Shown: positions 1 to 10,639, counted from the stretch's first letter. The stretch: 64,000 nt of DNA from Septoria linicola (GCA_024114885.1 CP099431.1:496001-560000); one strand, 5' to 3'. Notes: a model not told the origin generated them from the letters alone. Numbers and translations: made by a program.

Positions 1-682
1 TCCACTATCCTCAACACTCCCTCCAGCGTCTTCCACCACTCCCGCAATCCCTACATCCATCTTCTTCAACAACCCACACTCTTCCCAGCATCCTCTTTCA
101 CTCCATCCGGTCTCCATATTCTCCCCACGCTCCGACTTCGTCCTCCGTGCCACCCACTTCACTTCCAACACTCGGCCCCTTCAGGAACGCCTTGAACCTC
201 CTCCATCATACGCGCCGCCTCTATACCCACTATCTCCAAGACCTCCAACCCCTCCTCCACCAAGCCCTCCCACTCCTGTAGGTTGGTGTCCCGAAATGAA
301 TTCGAAAAATCCACACGCCAACCTCGCATTTCACAGCACGCAGGCCGCAGCATGGCCCGCATAGCTTTTGACCGGAGTGATGTTGGTTTTGGAGGGTGCG
401 AGAGAGGTTGGCCTGGAGGAGTTGGTGGCGACTAGCGTGAAAGTACAGAGGGCGGCGACGCGGTGGTGATGGATTGTGGGTCGGTTGTTGGGGAGGGTGG
501 AATGGGTTGGGAGGAGCTCGAGGTGTCTGGTTTGCGCGCCGTAGAGACGTGGGAGTTTTGGGCAGGGGTGTTGAGAGGAGATCGTAGAAGAGTTTCGTGC
601 GTTTCGAGGTAGGAGATGCGATTATTGAAGAGAATATCGAGTTATGAGGAGTTGGTGAATGCTTTGAGGTTGCTGGAGACAG
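1..682. other. Sparse left-edge region
   Basis: Ordinary-composition DNA. The only frame worth noting is a 67-codon minus-strand ORF (159-362) starting with ATG and rich in Glu, Val and Met; its frame closes at a TGA and I see no domain. Purine-rich runs at 360-660 (many gga, gag and gtt words) give no convincing coding frame. If a gene is present it is cut by the window start. Confidence 0.3.
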
Positions 683-964
683 ATGAGTGATGTGGATGGC
701 AGATTTGGAAGCGAGGAAATTGTGGAGAGGGTTGTTCTTTTAGGCGCTAACGAGGGCTATGTCGTCCTTGCCGTCCTCGAGTTTGGGTTTGAATGGGTGA
801 CCAAGTTCCAACGTCTGATTCCCATTGTTGTCGAGCGTTTCACGCGTTGCCGGATCTCAGCAGGTTTTTATAGTCGTAGATGGTCTTGTGCTCGATGTTC
901 GGTTGGAGATTTTGGCGCAAGAGGAAAAGCGAGCGAGAAAGGGTCCAAGAATAACATCGAATAG
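683..964 (+). CDS. Hypothetical ORF, 93 aa
   Basis: An ATG-initiated frame whose first half reads like protein (hydrophobic stretch VVLAVLEFGFEWV around residues 28-40) and whose second half is Arg/Cys/Ser-rich in the manner of a shadow frame. No domain was recognised. It lies just left of the first RIP-saturated block, with no neighbour that suggests a role. It may be a chance ORF or the first exon of a gene lost into the repeat. Confidence 0.2.
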   Translation: MSDVDGRFGSEEIVERVVLLGANEGYVVLAVLEFGFEWVTKFQRLIPIVVERFTRCRISAGFYSRRWSCARCSVGDFGARGKASEKGSKNNIE

Positions 965-1179
965 AAAGGTCATTGAAAGACATGCGTCGTGAGCGCGCTA
1001 GGCCTGGCTCAGGCATTGCAATTGATTCGCTTTTCGCCGAGGCGAGTGGACCCCTTATAAGAACATATGTAAGCACAACATCTTCGCTCTTACAAGGCCT
1101 CCTTCGCTTCTTTCTACTCCTACAAATTACTCTAAATCTACGAGCAAGGCCCGACGACTACAGCCTCCCGAGCACAACT

Positions 1180-3200
1180 AGACTATTAATACTTAGTATC
1201 GATAGAATTATAAATATAATATATTATTCTCTCTAAACTAGTATTATAATACCTAACTATAAGACTTATACTACTAGATCCGACAATACTAGAACCTATA
1301 CTACTAGATCCGATAACTCTAGAACCTATATTACTAAAAGTATATTACTATAGACGAGCTTAAAAGATTAGCTAGTTTCGGTATTACTAGTAAGAAGCTT
1401 CCTAGTAGTAGTTAATAGTAATCTTAAAACGGCTATAAGACCCTAATAGAGTATATACTATAGAGACGATTTATTAGAGAGTATATCTCTAGCGCTATCT
1501 TCGATCTCGTAGATAAGAGAAAGTAGTAGTATTAGATAGGTAAGAACGATATAGTAGAGTAACGACTTACCTTTAGTAGTTAGAGTAATACGAAAGCTAA
1601 TAGTATAATAGGAGGAATATAAGTATACTATTTAGGAATATAGTTTATACGTCGTCTTACTTAAGACTAACCTTCTTTTAGCTACTCTTAGAAAGATCTT
1701 AATTAAGGCTTTAGAGAGCTAGAAAGACGTCGACTTCGATACTAAGGTATCTACTACGACTCGTACTAAGATCGATATCTACGAATTCGAGAGCGATTAA
1801 TAAGAGACTTTAGCCTACGAGAATATAAATAATAAGTTATAAGTATAGAATAATAGCGTTAGAACTAAGTAGATTATATACTAGATTAAAGAGGCTAAGA
1901 ATAGCTATAAGGCCTACGAATTATAGTACGATAAGAGGAGATTAGCGCGATTATACTCGATAGATCTAGATAATAGAGAATATCTATAGTAAGTTAGCGC
2001 TAAAGACTAATTACGCTAGTACGCTTAGCGTTTCTCGATATTAGGCTAAGGAAACTATATTTCGATAATTATCTACTTAGTATTAATACTACTACTATAG
2101 GTATATATTTCTCTATATTATATAGCTCGCTTAATAGTTTCTATTCGCTTATAGTATATATATCGCTATAGTAACTATATTATACGTATTAGTAAATAGT
2201 ACTAGAAGTAAAGAAGATATCTTCTTACTACTCTACTACTAAAACCTATTAGATAGCGTACGGCTTAGTATAATAGTAATAACTAGAGCTACGATAGGCT
2301 CTATAACGATTATAATAATATCGCTTATCTAGTAGATAAGTACGAGGATATTACTAACTACTTTCTAGTAGCTATAGTACCTACTAATCTCGCTATCCTC
2401 TCTTATTAGTATCGATCTAAGATAGGCTAAGAATAATATCTATTATAGAGTATAGTCTAGACTACTAGGTAGGATTATCTTAATTTATTTAGCTACTACT
2501 ACTCTTCTATTAAAGCTACTTCTTTTACTATTAGGAACTCGTATTATCTAATTTATAAGCCGAGGTCTAGGCCGAAGTAGGATTAAAGTCGTAATAGGTC
2601 TCGAATCGGCTACTATACCTACTACGCTATCGCTATAAAGGTATAATATCGTCGAAACCTATAGAAGATCGAGTAGTCGGAGTATCGTCTAAGAGATCCT
2701 ACCTTATAATAACGGGTAAGGTACGATTAAGCTCTAGGAACATCTATTATATTTAAGAGAAATAATAGTAAAGTTAATAGGTTATACTATATAATAGATA
2801 ACCTATTAATTATCCGTTTTACTCTAGAGATATTCTATCTTAGTATATTATCGATTTTACTAGTTCTAATAGTTATACTTCTTCCTACGAGGAAAGTCGA
2901 TAAGGCTAATAACCTTTACGAAGATAAAAGAAATTACTAAAATTAGATTAATATAGGAATAAGAACTTATAATATTCGACTTCTTTTTAAGAATATAATA
3001 GTAGCTACTATATTCCTAGCGAAAGGTTAGTATACTATCGTCCTCGGATCGACTAAAGAGCTAGCTAAATACTAACTATAGCTCTATAGCGCTCTCGGAC
3101 TAATTATGCCGATATAGGAGCGTATTAATACGTGACCTCTAGTACTAGTTCCTAATCTTTTATATATATATATAGCTAATAGTCGATAGGTAGGGGCTCT
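1180..3200. mobile_element. RIP-saturated repeat, unidentified
   Basis: The base composition switches abruptly: CpA and TpG nearly vanish, TpA words (tag, tat, ata) dominate and CpG remains. This is the product expected from RIP acting on both strands of a repeated sequence in Pezizomycotina. Every frame is filled with TAG and TAA, as expected if CAG, CAA and TGG were mutated. Reading TAG as Gln or Trp gives long hydrophilic stretches, for example Lys/Arg-rich sequence near 1860-1960, but no reverse-transcriptase, integrase or transposase motif I can name. No LTR or terminal inverted repeat pair was found at its edges. It could be a fragment of a retroelement or of a DNA transposon. Confidence 0.8.
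1265..1336. repeat. 30-bp tandem repeat inside RIP block
   Basis: Two full copies (1265-1294 and 1295-1324) and a partial third of a 30-bp unit containing ctactagatccga lie near the left end of the RIP-saturated block. They differ at a few bases. Short subterminal tandem repeats are common in DNA transposons, so this could mark one end of the buried element. Confidence 0.7.
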
Positions 3201-3637
3201 ACTATTACTAGAAGAGAAGCAAGGTTGGTTCTAGCGAGCTGAATCTCAACAAGTGGTCAAGAGGTTAGGGCAACTACGCGGGCCCCAGAAGGTGAAGCAG
3301 CAGACGCTCTCCATTGCTCGACATGGTGCTACGCATGTGTCTGAGCAAAAGCAGGACCAAGCAGAAGAAGCTCAGTGACCTCCATTGTCAGCACTCAGGT
3401 GGGCTCTTATTGCAAGACTACGAGACCGGGCTTGATCGATACCTTCGCCTGCTGGAGGCGCTCCAATCTTCGACCTGTCCTAGACGCATCGACTATGACC
3501 TTCACGATTTCATTTGAAGCCATCGATCGCAATTTTCCTCGGCTCGCCTACAAGCCAAAGCTAGCTGCTGAGAAGAAACACAGAGGGCTCTAGAGAACGG
3601 TGGATTCTACAACTTCACTCTCTATCTACCTCTAGTC

Positions 3638-4393
3638 GTGGCGGCCGTTCTACTCGTCAAGGTCTTTCAGGCTAGAGACAACGGCGAGGCAACTGAAGCA
3701 AGCGACGTGCCAGCTGCTGCCACTCGATCACCACAAACCATCAACGAGGCTCTCACTAGACAAGAAGGCAAGGAGGCCACTACTGCTGTCGGTGGAAAGC
3801 AGGACAAACCGCACGGCTGCGAGGCCGGCACACTTTCCACCACTGTCGACACTGGCCTAGCGTCTAGATCATTCCTTCGCTGGTCAATTTCTGCCACCGT
3901 CCCTTGGCTTGCGGCTTCTGCTTCGACCCTTCTGCCACTGTTACGAGGATCCGATATCGGTCGCGGGACCTCGCACGCACCTCCACGCTGCCAGTCTCTC
4001 CGTCATCACTCTCCATTGAGCAAACAACCAGACACATCAAGGCCGATGATTCTGTCCGCTGCCCTTCCGATCCACTTGGTTCACCCTATGAACGACAGCA
4101 GCAGACCACATTGCTGGTCAACAACAAAGGAATTCTCATCTACCAGTCCTGTCTGGTCTCGACCAGGAATCCGAGCATCTTCGGCGAAGAGAAGGATGGC
4201 GAGGAATTTACTCGCGACAGTAAGACTGTCAAGCGCCGAGTTCTTGCTCATAGGATCGTACCCAAGTTTCGTATGTGCTATGCTCCGAGTGGCCTCAGCA
4301 CAGCCAGTATGGCGTTGGGCTTCTGCAGCCGATACCCCTTCCAGTTACTCTGCGCAACTGTTGCGATATTGGCCTCATGGATTCTCCAAGTAA
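3638..4393 (+). CDS. Possible membrane-protein fragment
   Basis: The frame is open upstream of this point and holds one strong hydrophobic segment (LPLVVAAVLLVKV, about 3623-3664) followed by a polar, Glu/Thr/Lys-rich stretch to about 3830; beyond that the composition degrades (Ser, Pro, His, Trp). The conventional start is uncertain because the first start-like codon is GTG. A second frame (about 4050-4250) also looks coding, so exons or frameshifts are likely. It lies immediately upstream of the AAA ATPase fragment and on the same strand, so it may be the 5' part of the same gene. That link is inference. Confidence 0.25.
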   Translation: MAAVLLVKVFQARDNGEATEASDVPAAATRSPQTINEALTRQEGKEATTAVGGKQDKPHGCEAGTLSTTVDTGLASRSFLRWSISATVPWLAASASTLLPLLRGSDIGRGTSHAPPRCQSLRHHSPLSKQPDTSRPMILSAALPIHLVHPMNDSSRPHCWSTTKEFSSTSPVWSRPGIRASSAKRRMARNLLATVRLSSAEFLLIGSYPSFVCAMLRVASAQPVWRWASAADTPSSYSAQLLRYWPHGFSK

Positions 4394-4435
4394 ACAATGC
4401 CATCCCTCGCGCCAGGAGTGTTGTACAGTCAGTGA

Positions 4436-5110
4436 GTGATCGATGGAGGGATCTTCATGTGCAAGCTCGATTTGAAGCCGGCGACTGTTTGTGGTCAAGA
4501 TATTCGTTGCGGCTCGAAAGGGCCTCCATACGAATACCCCGGCCTCAGGGCTGATCCAGCGAGTACGCGCTTATGCAAGGCAGAGTGGACGGAATGCCTA
4601 GCTCTGACGGATTTGAGATCTTCGTCCCAGATGGATGAGGAAGGCCGCCCGCGACGTCGCATAAGTCAAACTGAGGCCAGTGTGACGTTCCACAGGCCCG
4701 TATCCTGCCTCTCCCGCACGTTACGCGGGGACGAATGGAATTTTTCGATGTACGACGAGGCCCTGCCATCTCAGCTGTCGCGTTCTCTTAATCATATGCT
4801 CGGCGTCATGAAACAGCTCAACCTAAGCACTTTCAATCAGAACCGCCTTTGCCTGCTGCATGGTCCGCCAGGATCCAGCAAGAGCACATTATGCCGTACA
4901 CTCGTGCAGAAGTTAAGCATTCGCCTCTCCGGTACCTTTGCGTAGGCTGTGCTACTTGAAGCTAACACAAACGCTATGCTCTCCAAGTACTCTAGTGAGA
5001 GCGGAAAGCTTATTGGCAACTTGTTCGAGAAGATCTACAGTACAGCGCAGTCTTCGACGACCCTTGTGTGCGTTGTAATGGATGAGGTTGAGTCCATCCT
5101 TTCTCGTCCC
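4436..5110 (+). pseudogene. TRIP13/Pch2-like AAA+ ATPase fragment
   Basis: The translated frame contains a Walker A box (HGPPGSSKST, about 4858-4887), the following LCRTLVQKLSIRL helix, then SGKLIGNLFEKIY and a Walker B-like VCVVMDEVESI (about 5065-5098). The order and wording match the AAA module of TRIP13/Pch2, the ATPase that remodels HORMA-domain proteins in meiosis and checkpoint control (GPPGTGKT, SGKL, DEVES in the family). The frame is interrupted by TAG at 4943-4945, which a CAG-to-TAG change explains, and the match ends at about 5100, where the sequence joins the repeat array. Sensor motifs, arginine finger and the C-terminal lid are missing, so this cannot encode a working enzyme. 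The Walker A also reads SSKS where TGKT/GGKT is usual. Confidence 0.75.
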
Positions 5111-5131
5111 CAGAGATCTCGTGGGTGACTT

Positions 5132-5685
5132 TCAGCGCCGGTAGTTTTCGTAGAGGAACTGCTTGATGGTGGTGCAGACATCCTGCACGGTGGCGGGCGG
5201 CAGCTTGCAGCTAGTCAGGCGCGACGTGGGTATCGTAGAGGAACTGCTCGATAGTGGTGCAGACATCGTCGTCGTAGAGGAACTGCTTGATGGTGGTGCA
5301 GACATCGTCGTCGTAGAGGAACTGCTTGATGGTGGTGCAGACATCGTCGTCGTAGAGGAACTGCTTGATGGTGGTGCAGACATCGTTGTCGTAGAGGAAC
5401 TGCTTAATGGTGGTGCAGACATCCTGCACAGTGGCGGGCGGCAGATTGCAGCTAGTTAGACGTATCTCAATGTGAAGTGTCGGCTTTAAGAGGCCGGCAT
5501 CGTTTCTCGTACCCAGAGATTTCGTGGTTGACTTTCAGCGCCACGTGCTTGTCGTAGAGGAACTGCTTGATGGTGGTGCAGGCATCCTGCACAGCGGCGG
5601 GTGGCATCATGGCGGGCGGCAGCTTGCAGCTAGTCAGACGTATCTCAATGTGAAGTGTCGGCTTTAACAGGCCGGCAGTAGCCAT
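5132..5685 (-). pseudogene. Amplified exon fragment, perhaps a Pch2 N-terminus
   Basis: On the minus strand an ATG at 5685 opens a frame reading LLKPTLHIEIRLTSCKLPPA, then VQDACTTIKQFLYDKHVALK. The same block recurs, diverged, at about 5420-5500 and again at 5130-5220, and its VCTTIKQFLYD core is further amplified as 39-bp units. The hIEIRL...S...VQ...I..FL pattern resembles the N-terminal substrate-recognition segment of TRIP13/Pch2 proteins. Being head-to-head with the AAA fragment, it could be the inverted 5' exon of the same gene. That identity is inference; what is visible is a coding-like segment duplicated at least three times beside the ATPase breakpoint. Confidence 0.45.
5235..5423 (-). 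repeat. 39-bp in-frame coding tandem repeat
   Basis: Five copies of a 39-bp unit start at 5235, 5274, 5313, 5352 and 5391 (the last partial). On the minus strand each encodes the 13-residue motif DDVCTTIKQFLYD. Isolated relatives of the unit sit at about 5147 and 5559 within the flanking duplicated exon fragment, so the array grew from one coding segment. The internal copies are nearly identical, implying recent expansion. Confidence 0.9.
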
Positions 5686-5689
5686 GTTG

Positions 5690-6642
5690 TATGGCCGCTG
5701 AGGTGGATGTTGGAGTGATGAAGTGAGGATGGACCAAGGATGGTGACGGTAGCCATCCTGCTGTCACGCGTGGGAATCCATGGCCGTACGCCACCAGACC
5801 CTCCACTTCTGCGATCTTCGTGAACTTGCCATTTAGCATGAGTGCATCGATAAGGTAGAAGTTCTTCTCTTGATACTCCAGACTAGGTCCGGTTGGTTGC
5901 TGCTTAGAGGTCGCAACTGGCTACCGCGATCCTTGATTTGCGCTTTGTAAATAGCGACACCTCCAAACTCTTCAACCCCCTTTATATACACGGCGCCTAT
6001 AGCAACCGGGTAGTTCAACTCGATAGCTTTGTCCTTTCTACCCTTATCGTCCGTATCCTCGTCGTCATTACTGGCTTCCGCGGTAAGTGGAAGAGTGTTC
6101 ACGGCGATCCGCGGGAATAATACGCGACAAGGACGGTCGCTGAGTGCGATGTCGAATTGAGTATGTGCCTCGTGCAGGATGGCATCGAATGCTTTCCCGA
6201 TATGGCTTGGTCTGTGATGTGGATGGAGGCTGGCGATCGATCGTAGATGTGCCTAGGCAGCGCTCAGCTGAGAGTTGGGTCGATCATGTCCGAGGCCTGG
6301 AGTGCGAGAGTCGCGAATCAATTCGGAAGGCACCTGTGAGAAGGCGATGGTCACTCGGCGCTTGAAGTGGTCCATTGGGTCGGTGGCCCTGAGCACAAGA
6401 GACGGCCTCGACAGAGACGGGTTCTCTGCAACTGTTGCGAAGACGTGCATGAGGCCGCCGTGTTGATGGTGGTACGTGTCGCCATGACGCAACTGCTGGC
6501 GGTGCGCTTGTAGGCGGCAAGTATGGACCAGTAAATCGCCGAAAATACGAATCAGTCGATCGTTTGCAAGTGAAGTAGACACGACGCGAGGGAGCGAAAC
6601 TGTGGATTCAGTGAACGATCATAAATCGAAGTTGGAGGTCAT
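5690..6642 (-). pseudogene. Broken minus-strand gene, unknown function
   Basis: Three consecutive minus-strand stretches look coding. An ATG at 6642 opens a frame broken by TGA at 6619-6621 (CGA to TGA would explain it) and continuing to 6253 (SLANDRLIRIFGDLLVH and so on). A second frame from about 6230 to 5890 reads AFDAILHEAHTQFDIAL, then an acidic DDEDTDDKGRKDK stretch and ELNYPVAIGAVYIKGVEEFG. A third, about 5880-5740, reads EYQEKNFYLIDALMLNGKF and EVEGLVAYGHGFPRVTAGW. They probably belong to one gene split by introns or frameshifts. I do not recognise the family. The segment stops where the amplified exon fragment begins. Confidence 0.5.
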
Positions 6643-7061
6643 GGTGCACAGCATCGTCAAATGTATAGCGCCATGTCATCATGTTTGTACGATTTGTGCC
6701 GAGCATCTTCCAGCTTTGAGACCGGGGAGCAGCATACCATCATCAACAGCGAGACTGTGAAGGCTTGGTGGGCAACCACCTCTTCTCAAACAAGCTGCCA
6801 TTTCGCCACGTGGAATAGGGCGATACTAGAAGCTTCGTGCACGGTGTGCGGTGTGCGGTATCGCACGAGTGACATGCGATATCGCATCCTATGTGATAGC
6901 ATCAACACGATCCTGCCTGTTGAGGAGCACCACAGAGCGAGCCTAGATGCGTATCCAACCAGTAGAGCCTGTCGGCGATATAGTCAGAAACTTGTTCCAT
7001 CTATCAAACTTATCAGGAGGATGGTACTCACTTGTGAAGGCGTACGCCAATATTGCTGCTT

Positions 7062-7922
7062 TTAGCCTCCCACGCTCGATGGATCTCGAATCATCCTCGG
7101 CTCCATGCTCAGCGGCTGCGAACATGCGCAGGTCAAATCTACATCCTCGCGAACACCCAGACCTTGCACATCTGCAATGTAGGTCTCCGTTCCGCCCAGG
7201 ACAAACTCTCCCACGAGGTGAAACTTCTTCTTATCGATATTCCAGACCATGGTTGGGGCCACGTCGCAGCCACCTCGGACCTTGAGGTCATCAGAGGGTT
7301 CGCGAATCTCCAGTCTTGCGAAGGGAACGACGACGCCCGCATACGCTGGATTGCTGACTATCCGCGCAGCGCCATTACCCATGCAAGACAGATCCCTAGT
7401 ACTCTGTTCCATCTCGTTCACATCGTCCGAAGTGAAAACATGGGCCACGTATCGCAGGAATGACAGCCAGCAAGGGATTCCACTAACAGCGATCTTGTAT
7501 CTTGCGGGCGCTTGTTCCAGCACAGTACGGCCGAATATACGTTTGATGACTTGGAGATCTGTGGGCTCTTTTGACTCGGAAAGCCGGGAAAGTAACTGCA
7601 GCACTTGGAGCCCGGTGAGCGGCTCTTGGCCGACACGTTTGCCCGCGCAAGAGTCATCTGGAAGGGGGGCGTGTGGTGCGATTATGCTTTTGCGTACCGA
7701 TGCTTCTGACGTGCCACGTTGGCTCCTTTGACCTGTGGGGCGAGCATGGTGCTTCTGACTCCAGTGAGCCGACCTTTCAGATGGAATCGGGGCCACTAGG
7801 TACTCGTGGCGGTACATCTCGTTGTTCAGTCCGAGCACAGCGGGCGGACTGGATTTGGATTCAGGCTTTTGCCTCAAGAGCTGTCGCGAAGTGGTGCGTG
7901 ATGGCGTGGTTCGTGTTGCCAT
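7062..7922 (-). CDS. Hypothetical protein, about 286 aa
   Basis: An ATG at 7922 opens an uninterrupted 286-codon frame. Residues 1-100 are Thr/Ser/Arg-rich and probably disordered. Residues 110-270 look folded: LTGLQVLQLLSRLSE, DLQVIKRIFGRTVLEQAPARY, then VSGIPCWLSFLRYVAHVF and a beta-rich MVWNIDKKKFHLVGEFVLGG segment. No known catalytic motif was found. Just downstream another frame (7125-6943, SRSIERGRLKAAILAYAF) is also coding-like and may be a second exon, with a TTGAC branch-like site and TTCGCAG acceptor near 7110-7130. Function unknown. Confidence 0.5.
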   Translation of the reverse strand: MATRTTPSRTTSRQLLRQKPESKSSPPAVLGLNNEMYRHEYLVAPIPSERSAHWSQKHHARPTGQRSQRGTSEASVRKSIIAPHAPLPDDSCAGKRVGQEPLTGLQVLQLLSRLSESKEPTDLQVIKRIFGRTVLEQAPARYKIAVSGIPCWLSFLRYVAHVFTSDDVNEMEQSTRDLSCMGNGAARIVSNPAYAGVVVPFARLEIREPSDDLKVRGGCDVAPTMVWNIDKKKFHLVGEFVLGGTETYIADVQGLGVREDVDLTCACSQPLSMEPRMIRDPSSVGG

Positions 7923-8369
7923 GGTACGCCGCAAGAATCACAGAGTGCCTCAAGAGAGGGAAGAGGAGTGTGCAAGACCGATGCGAGTGTGATTCAAAGG
8001 CTACAAGTGAAGTGTTTGGTGGCGTGTAAGTGAAGCAGAGCCCGTGGAAGGCTCCAGTGCTCCATCGAGTGAGGTGTTTGCCTGCTTCGGGAATTAGTGA
8101 ATGAACACTTTGTGTTTATGAGTTTGCGCAGACGACCAAACTTGAGTGATATCATGTAGGTTGAGATTGGTGATCATACCGTAGCGCGGAGTGCAACATG
8201 TCAGATGTGGTGGGTCAGGCGTATCGTTTGTGCGCAGCAGCAACCACTTATGTGGCGTCAGATGCACCTAAAATCACCTAAAATCAGTGTATCCCACTTG
8301 GGCAAAGTGTACGGTTAGACTCTGCTCAGCGAGAGCTACCTGGAAACCAACACTGCACATGCAAAAATT

Positions 8370-9167
8370 ATGCGCGCAGCGCCGGCTGACCAGAGTCATG
8401 GCTTCAACCAAGCTTGGGCACTCCGACTCTGTCGAATGCAGCAGTTCTGGGAAAGCTTGACCTCCGAACTGCCTAGGCTCCTTGTAAGCACGGACGATGT
8501 GAAAAGGTGGTCAAAGCAGTCAGAGAGGTGCACAAACGTGCTGTACGACATCTCAGCATCTCAGAAAAGCTGAGGGTGGTCGAAAGCAGCGGCAACCAAA
8601 GTAGTTCTAGGGATGGGCCACAAGTCGGTGGTCCTACAACTTTCGAATACGTCTTGGCGCACATGCTCAGAACTCAGGGTGCCGTTATTGCACAAGACGG
8701 CAAATTCATAAAGCTACAAGGGGAGCACTGTGACGAGGTTTGTTTCTCGATCGCAGTGATGTTCGGTATTGGCACACCAAGATTATTCGCTATCGACGAC
8801 AAGACGCAACCACACCTTTTGGGTGCAACATATGGTGAGGCTGTGCATTGCAGCACATCATGCTACGGATCTCTGTTTTAATAACCGCTCATCACCGCTA
8901 GGTCTAGCCGAGAAGGCTCAGAAGCTCTCCCAGTGTCAGATTGACATTCGTCAGCAATTTCTCGAAGCTAGCTGTGCTCACGTCGACCTATCAGGCCGGA
9001 AAGCATTTACCACTTCAAATTGGCAGCGCATCGATCCATGTCTTCGATGCCGTGCTACATACGCTGCCATGACGTTGATCCGTGAGCGCTCTGGCACGTT
9101 TACCGAGGGGGACAAAGATGTCGTAAAGAGCCGAGCATGTTCATGCGCCGAAAGTATCTTATTATAA
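8370..9167 (+). CDS. Hypothetical intron-containing gene
   Basis: Three coding-like segments on the plus strand join at fungal splice signals. The clearest intron is 8835-8901 (67 bp, GTGAGG donor, TAG acceptor): splicing joins TYG to LAEKAQKLSQCQIDIRQQFL in frame. An earlier intron probably starts at 8484 (GTAAGC) after an ATG-initiated first exon from 8370; its acceptor is uncertain. The product has FEYVLAHMLRTQGAVIAQDG, CFSIAVMFGIGTPRLF, and a Cys-containing tail (CLRCRATYAAM and CSCAE) that could bind metal. No family was recognised. The gene ends about 100 bp before the Fot1/Pogo insertion and its coding DNA shows no RIP signature. Confidence 0.55.
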
Positions 9168-9263
9168 GGGCAAGAAGATGAGCTTCGGGAAAGTGCTTAG
9201 GTCATAAGCTGGGCTCTAGTAACAAACGGCAAATAAGAAGCGCGGCATGCGGGTATAGAACTA

Positions 9264-9316
9264 GAAGTCATCCCCGCGTAACGCTTAGACCACGTAACGC
9301 TCAAACTCTAAGAACA
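9264..9316. repeat. Left terminal inverted repeat
   Basis: Starts GAAGTCATCCCCGCGTAACG directly after the TA target site at 9262-9263. It pairs with the complement of 17992-18044: the outer 22 bases match exactly, then scattered mismatches, then an acgctcaa block matches again. Confidence 0.9.
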
Positions 9317-9399
9317 TGTCGTTATTATTTAGAGTTACTTATCTTAATAACTAATTGACCGATTCGCTTTATTTTAAGTACGTTAGATCGCCTATATAC

Positions 9400-10424
9400 T
9401 AATCTTACTTATATTAACTTTTAGTATTATAATATAGCTTCGTTATTATTATTTCTTAATAGCTAGCTTTACTAGCTTATCTACTACTATATTATCTAGA
9501 CTATTAAATACTAGTTATTATAGCTTCTTAACTAACGTAACGTACTTACTTCTTCGTATTAGTCTTACTAAGGCTTATAGTTTAGTATTAAGTAGCTAGT
9601 TATATTATTTAACCTACTTCTTAAACTCCTTTATAATAGTACTATCGCTATTTTTCCTTCTTATCCTTCTTTACCTATAACCTAGCTATAATACGTTATT
9701 CTTTAAGTATCTTCTATTATAAGCTCTTAAGCTATTACTTCTACTTCTTATATTATTTATCTAGCTTATTCTACTCCTTAGCCTACTTACGTTATATCTA
9801 TAGCTTAAGAGTATATATAATCTTCGCTAGAGACTAAAATATCCCTTCTTAGCTACTCTTAGTACGTATCTCTTTAACTACTATCTTACTACGCTTATAC
9901 TTCTTCTTCTTTTTAACTAGAGCCTTATAGAAGCTCTTATTCTTAGCCTTAAGTAGTACTACGTTAGTAGTTAGCTTTAGAATATTACTATTAAGTTTCT
10001 TAATCTTAGACTTAGTCTCTATATCTAGAACGTACTTTATAGTCTCTTTAACGATAGCTCTAATCTACTAGAATTAAGAAGTAGATAGTCTAGAGCTACT
10101 ATTACTTCTATCTATACTAGGTCGTATCGTTAGTATTAGTTTCTTTTTCTTTAGCTTAAGCGTTTTAAGAACTATATCGTAGTAGAGAGGGTATATACTA
10201 GTAGCTTAGAAGTCTAAGAGGATATTATATTAGCTTAGAGCTTACTCCTATACTAGATAAAATAGCTTAAAGAAGTTATACTTAGAGATAGAGGATAGTC
10301 TTTAATAGCGAGTAAGATAGTTATTTAGAGCGCTATAATAGTACTAAGCTAGTAGACTAAATACTATAACGTATAGAGGCTATAATCTATATATTATATA
10401 TAGTAGAAATATAATAACGAAGAT
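9400..10424 (-). pseudogene. Pogo/Fot1 transposase, C-terminal part
   Basis: Continuing on the minus strand from the other side of the retrotransposon, the frame opens RIFVIIF, then a degraded version of the PPHTTH.LQPLDVG.FSPL signature (proline, histidine and glutamine codons mutated), then SALNNYLTRY and a NFFKLFYLV...ATSIYPL segment. These match the C-terminal region of Fot1-like transposases in order and spacing. A lysine-rich tail follows (LKTLKLKKKK). Together with the 17.1-17.96 kb part this is one transposase gene cut in two by insertion. Confidence 0.85.
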
Positions 10425-10429
10425 CCTAT
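10425..10429. other. Target site duplication, left copy (CCTAT)
   Basis: CCTAT immediately precedes the 5' LTR and recurs immediately after the 3' LTR, the 5-bp duplication typical of Ty3/gypsy integration. Confidence 0.9.
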
Positions 10430-10600
10430 TATAAGAGCTAGGTAAGGTTAAAGGTTAGACTCGTCTTAGGCTCGTAGGCTTAGCGTATAGTATAACTATA
10501 GTACGCGTATATATCCGAAAGGAGGTAAGAATTAGTCTTACGATATCCTAATAGTCTTATTAGGAGAGCGCTCTATATATTACTATATATCTCTTTTATA
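10430..10600 (+). repeat. 5' LTR
   Basis: 171 bp, starting TATAAGAGCTAGG and ending CTCTTTTATA. It is identical to the 3' LTR except T instead of C at 10461. Depleted of CA and TG like the interior. Confidence 0.95.
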
Positions 10601-10639
10601 ATTCTAATTCTTCTTCTTTCGAGGATAGTAATCTATAGA

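Noticed and set aside
1265..1336. CRISPR-like repeat
   Set aside because: Direct tandem units without spacers, in a fungal transposon relic.
3250..3330. tRNA-like agtggtcaagaggttagggc text
   Set aside because: No acceptor stem or anticodon arm can be folded around it.
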